Notes under the pieces: model-generated
Seen by the model: only the letters and a program-made list of their open reading frames with translations
Told to the model about the DNA's origin: nothing
The model's database searches: none
Shown: positions 60,640 to 64,000 of the stretch, one piece after another
How the letters are laid out: every line of letters begins with the position of its first letter
How positions within the stretch are numbered: the first letter of the stretch is position 1
Program-made: the position numbers and the translations under genes
Assembly (NCBI GenBank): GCA_034766995.1
Contig: CM068322.1
Location: forward strand, 20,718,245-20,782,244
Reading direction: 5' to 3'
From: Acanthacorydalis orientalis
Lineage: Eukaryota > Arthropoda > Insecta > Megaloptera > Corydalidae
DNA: 64,000 bases

Positions 60640-61250
60640 AATAAAAAATACACGTAGAACAAGTTAACTGTGAAAATGTAAAAAAATTAATTAATATTTA
60701 ACTTATTTTAATTTAATCATTTTCTATTTAAAATCTGAAAAGGTATTTACAATCAAAAATTATTAATTTAAAACATATAAATTAAAATATCTAATTTAAA
60801 AAATATAACTTCTCATGTCTATTGTTTTTCTATTTATAATTCCACTGAAGAATTATACTAATGAATTTTATTTTTCTGCATTTCAAGAGTTTTTATCTTT
60901 TGTTGCTAGTTTCAGCACGTATGCTATTTAAATAAATTTTTGTTTAAGGTAACTTTACAATTCTTATAACTACTATTTTAAGTTGATTTGGAAGTTAAAA
61001 AATGTTTGATCTAAAAGAATAAAGATCATTAAAACTAATTATACCCTTATACTTAAAATTTACAATAAATCCATTAATGATGTTTTAATTCGTTTTATTA
61101 AAATTTGAAAATACAACCAACTGTTTTATAACACTCAAATGTACATTTTTATTAATTGTTCGAAAAAAAGATTTAATGAAGTTAGTATTGTATCTTTTAT
61201 TATTTCGGTTCAGATATACTTTACTGAATTATTACTAAATAACACGATAA
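60640..61250. other. AT-rich spacer, nothing recognisable
   Basis: Low-complexity AT-rich sequence without frames or repeats of note. Confidence 0.5.
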
Positions 61251-61258
61251 TTGTTTGT

Positions 61259-61281
61259 ATATATATATATATATATATATA
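61259..61281. repeat. Short (TA)n microsatellite
   Basis: About 22 bp of TA repeat. Confidence 0.9.
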
Positions 61282-61935
61282 GGCAAATGGTTTTATAAAC
61301 ATATTTGAATTAAATTCAATTAAAACAGCTTTGGAAAGAACGAAAATCCGTTTCAAAACATAAAATAAATCTGTAACATGGTATGAGAGCATCTGTATAA
61401 ATAATATTGATTGCTTTAAGTACAACTTTAAGCAGAAAGTCTTCGATTATCGCCGTCATGTCATAATTTCAAATATGGTTGATAGTGAGTAATAAAAACA
61501 ACATTTCAAGAATAACCGGAAAAAACTTAATATTTAAGAGCTACTTAAAACGACCATCACTCGTTTTATTTTATTTGTAACTGCTTCTTTAGTTTTATTA
61601 TCATCGTTCTTTGTTTCAAGTTCTCAGTTTATGGCGTTTTTAAACAACCTTCTAAACTTTTTTCCTGTTTTTTTTCCTTCTACTTTTCTGTATGAGTTGT
61701 TATTTTTTATCTGTTTTACAACAGTGAATTAGAACACTATGTCATACTTGTATAGATAATTTTTATTAGTTTCTTGATATCAATTAAAGTTATAAACATT
61801 TCGTGACATCAAATATATTCCATGAAGTATTTGGTTTTTGATCCATGTAATAAATATACATAAGAGTGTTATGTTTTATACACATAATTTTGAAATATAT
61901 TTCATTTTCTTAACAAATCAAAAAACAAATTCTAT

Positions 61936-61950
61936 ACACACACACACATA

Positions 61951-61998
<48 letters not shown>
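61936..61998. repeat. Compound (CA)n(TA)n microsatellite
   Basis: ACACACACACAC, then TA with a TTTATA break. Confidence 0.95.
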
Positions 61999-62004
<6 letters not shown>

Positions 62005-62627
62005 ATAGATAGATAAAAAGAGAGATATAAAAGTTTTTTTTATTAAATTTAGTAAAAACAATTATCATAAATCTATTGCATTTAAAAGGATACTACTAAC
62101 TTATTTAGATAAAACCATAGATATAAACTTATCATGACAATTTCTTTCATTAACCTTTGTACGTCCTGTATGTAATGAATTTTAATGCCTTAATTAAACC
62201 CTTAAGTTTAAATGTTGCATAAAACTCAACCTTGAGATTTTTTATGTTTGGTTAAGGCAATTAAATATGAATAAAAGTAAATTTGCACTATTTTTCTAAA
62301 AAGGAAATATTTTAATCAATTAAAAATATTTCAGAATTATAATATAAATGAATAAAAAAGGTTAATAATTAATAAATTAATTTTTGTTTCAAACACAAAT
62401 GATATTTTTTCGAAAATATAGATTTTTCTACTGTGATTCATTTCTTTTCACAAATACATTTCTCATAATGTTTTTTTTCAAATGTTCTATTTATAATTAA
62501 TTATTGATTATTTTAAATTATTACCATTGGGCTTTTAAATAACAATTCTACTTGACTCAAAAAACAGATAGAGAAAAATTAAAGATATTTTTGTTGTTTT
62601 TTATGTATCTTTTAAGTACAATTATTA

Positions 62628-63060
62628 TTAGGTTGGTAGAAAAATAACTGCGGTTTATGACAGTGTTAATAATATGCTTTAAATGCGGTTTTCTATTTTC
62701 CTAGCTGTTTTACGTGATCCAGTGTTGACAAACGTCTAAATTTTGTGCAAACTTTCGAATTGTTGTGCGTAATTCTGATTCAACTAACGACTTCAATTGA
62801 TCGTTATTAACTGAATAAGGACGTCCGTGTCCTTCTTCATGTTCAAGGAATTCGTCCACAGTACGAAATTTTTACAATGATCGTTGCACCGTATGATCCT
62901 TAATAGTACTCACACCAAAAGCATTGTTTATTTTACGAGCAGTTTCTCCTGCTTTATCGCCCGTTTTGGACTAAAGAAAATTCCTATTATTTGGTTTTTT
63001 TCAATAAATCAATTTGAAACAAAATTAATAATGAAATTAAATTTCCATTGAACTACAAAT
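62628..63060 (-). mobile_element. Deleted mariner element, third copy of the 9781 family
   Basis: The element lies on the minus strand. Its 3' terminus is at the left (plus strand TTAGGTTGGTAGAAAAATAA, preceded by TA). The leader is recognisable to ATTATTAATTTTGTTTC near 63020-63045, but the 5' terminal repeat is not found, so the copy is truncated there. The catalytic domain is absent, as in the 9781 and 53242 copies. Confidence 0.85.
62690..62990 (-). pseudogene. Mariner transposase N-terminal fragment
   Basis: Minus-strand blocks in order: GDKAGETARKINNAFGVSTI, KDHTVQ, KFRTVDEFLEHEEGHGRPYS, VNNDQLKSLVESELRTTIRK and, after a small frameshift, DHVKQLGK. They align with the 9962 and 53422 relics. 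The initiator Met of the other copies (MEK.P) is mutated here. It ends close to where the other two copies end, before any catalytic residue. Confidence 0.85.
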
Positions 63061-63746
63061 CATTGAAGTGGCATTAAAAGTATTAATATCCTCTTTAATT
63101 TAGAAATATTTTCTAAAAGAAAAATCTAAATGCTTCTAAACAAATTAAAAATATCAATACTAATTATATATTCGTTGTTAACTTGGACCTTGTGATACAC
63201 TTCAATATTTATCTCTACGACTAATTTCTGCTCTTCAGCCACTTGTGACAGTTAAATACTGAAATATTTACCTTTATAACAAACAATTAGAAAATTATAG
63301 TTACGAAATTATAAGTATAAAAACGACAATTATAACTTTTATGATATTTATTTTAAAAATAAGTTCACTCATGAAAATGTCCTGTTTAAATATAGACAGA
63401 TAGAAATTATAAGAATAATCTGTCTCAAATAATTTATTTCTTAATTATTTCAATAAATAAGTACAATTTCAATTCTCAATAGTAAATATTTTTTATAATT
63501 TTACAAATCGGATCATTCCAACTTGAAAGATTTATATATCAATAAACACAAATAAGATTAAATATATATCATGTGTACGTCTAGATTGCAACTTCAGTCA
63601 TGTGAATAAGTATCGACACGTGGTATGGTCTCACAGAAATACGACATAAGCATTTGTAGAACCACTACTCTACTACAACGTACCAGCAACATATTATAGC
63701 AGATGTTGCAGATATAAATGAAAAATGTACTTAACGATAATGTGAT

Positions 63747-63778
63747 ATATAATATATATATATATATACACACAAGTA

Positions 63779-63830
<52 letters not shown>

Positions 63831-63836
63831 CATATA
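63747..63836. repeat. (TA)n with ACACACAAG break
   Basis: A short TA block, ACACACAAGTA, then about 50 bp of TA. Confidence 0.95.
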
Positions 63837-64000
63837 TACAAGTATACATGATCTCTAGTAAAGATATATAGAAACTTCAAAGCTATGTGAGAAGTGTATT
63901 TGAACAAACACGTATAATATATAATACATGCTTTTTCATTTAAAAGTGGTACGAGTATATTGAGATCCGTTTTCTTTTGTGTTGTCAATCATGAGACGCT

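Noticed and set aside
1..64000. CRISPR array, operon or prophage
   Set aside because: No regularly spaced direct repeats with unique spacers, no Shine-Dalgarno-led gene runs and no phage genes. All repeats seen are dinucleotide arrays or eukaryotic transposon ends.

Overview
This is an intron/intergenic-type stretch of a very AT-rich eukaryotic nuclear genome, most likely an insect. The evidence is dozens of long (TA)n microsatellites, five mariner-type transposon relics of two families, a second mariner-like pair, a hAT relic, and MITEs with piggyBac-like (TTAA) and pogo-like (TA) ends. There is no bacterial-style gene organisation. No complete protein-coding gene, rRNA gene, functional tRNA or CRISPR array could be supported. 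Most open frames are short chance frames, and many are (TA)n tracts read as Tyr-Ile repeats. The order (possibly Hymenoptera) cannot be fixed from what is visible.

Layout. 1-360 holds a possible LTR or transcript end with a TATA-like box and an AATAAA signal. 0.4-9.7 kb is AT-rich spacer with TA tracts, a small hAT-type relic (5603-5690) and a truncated minus-strand mariner (6137-6994). 9781-10342 is a terminal-repeat-bounded deleted mariner. 10.3-24.3 kb is spacer with a foldback element (17131-17340). 24382-24852 is a deleted mariner-like element whose sister lies at 55804-56295. 25049-25173 and 26812-26886 are compact inverted-repeat elements beside (TA)n tracts. 31435-31827 is a frameshifted transposase of the DUF4817 helix-turn-helix type. 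36490-36548 is a tRNA-like relic and 37038-37078 a perfect hairpin. 38910-39922 is a hAT element with 8-bp target-site duplications and a decayed but clearly readable transposase C-terminus. 43334-43786 and 58743-59055 are pogo/Tigger-like MITEs. 46146-46374 is a second copy of the foldback family. 53242-53742, 58095-58598 and 62628-63060 are further mariner relics, and 53978-54194 is a piggyBac-type MITE.

The best candidates for host exons are two short plus-strand segments flanked by good splice signals, at 40556-40600 and 59232-59278. If real, the window lies largely within long introns of a plus-strand gene. Several less AT-rich islands (for example 13450-14010, 25760-26140, 28600-28960, 42380-42680, 48340-48690, 50100-50800) are possible regulatory sequence, noncoding exons or old repeats, but nothing in them is recognisable. 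The mobile-element history is the main content: three mariner copies share a similar loss of the catalytic domain while keeping the DNA-binding N-terminus. I found no convincing undescribed multi-gene system.
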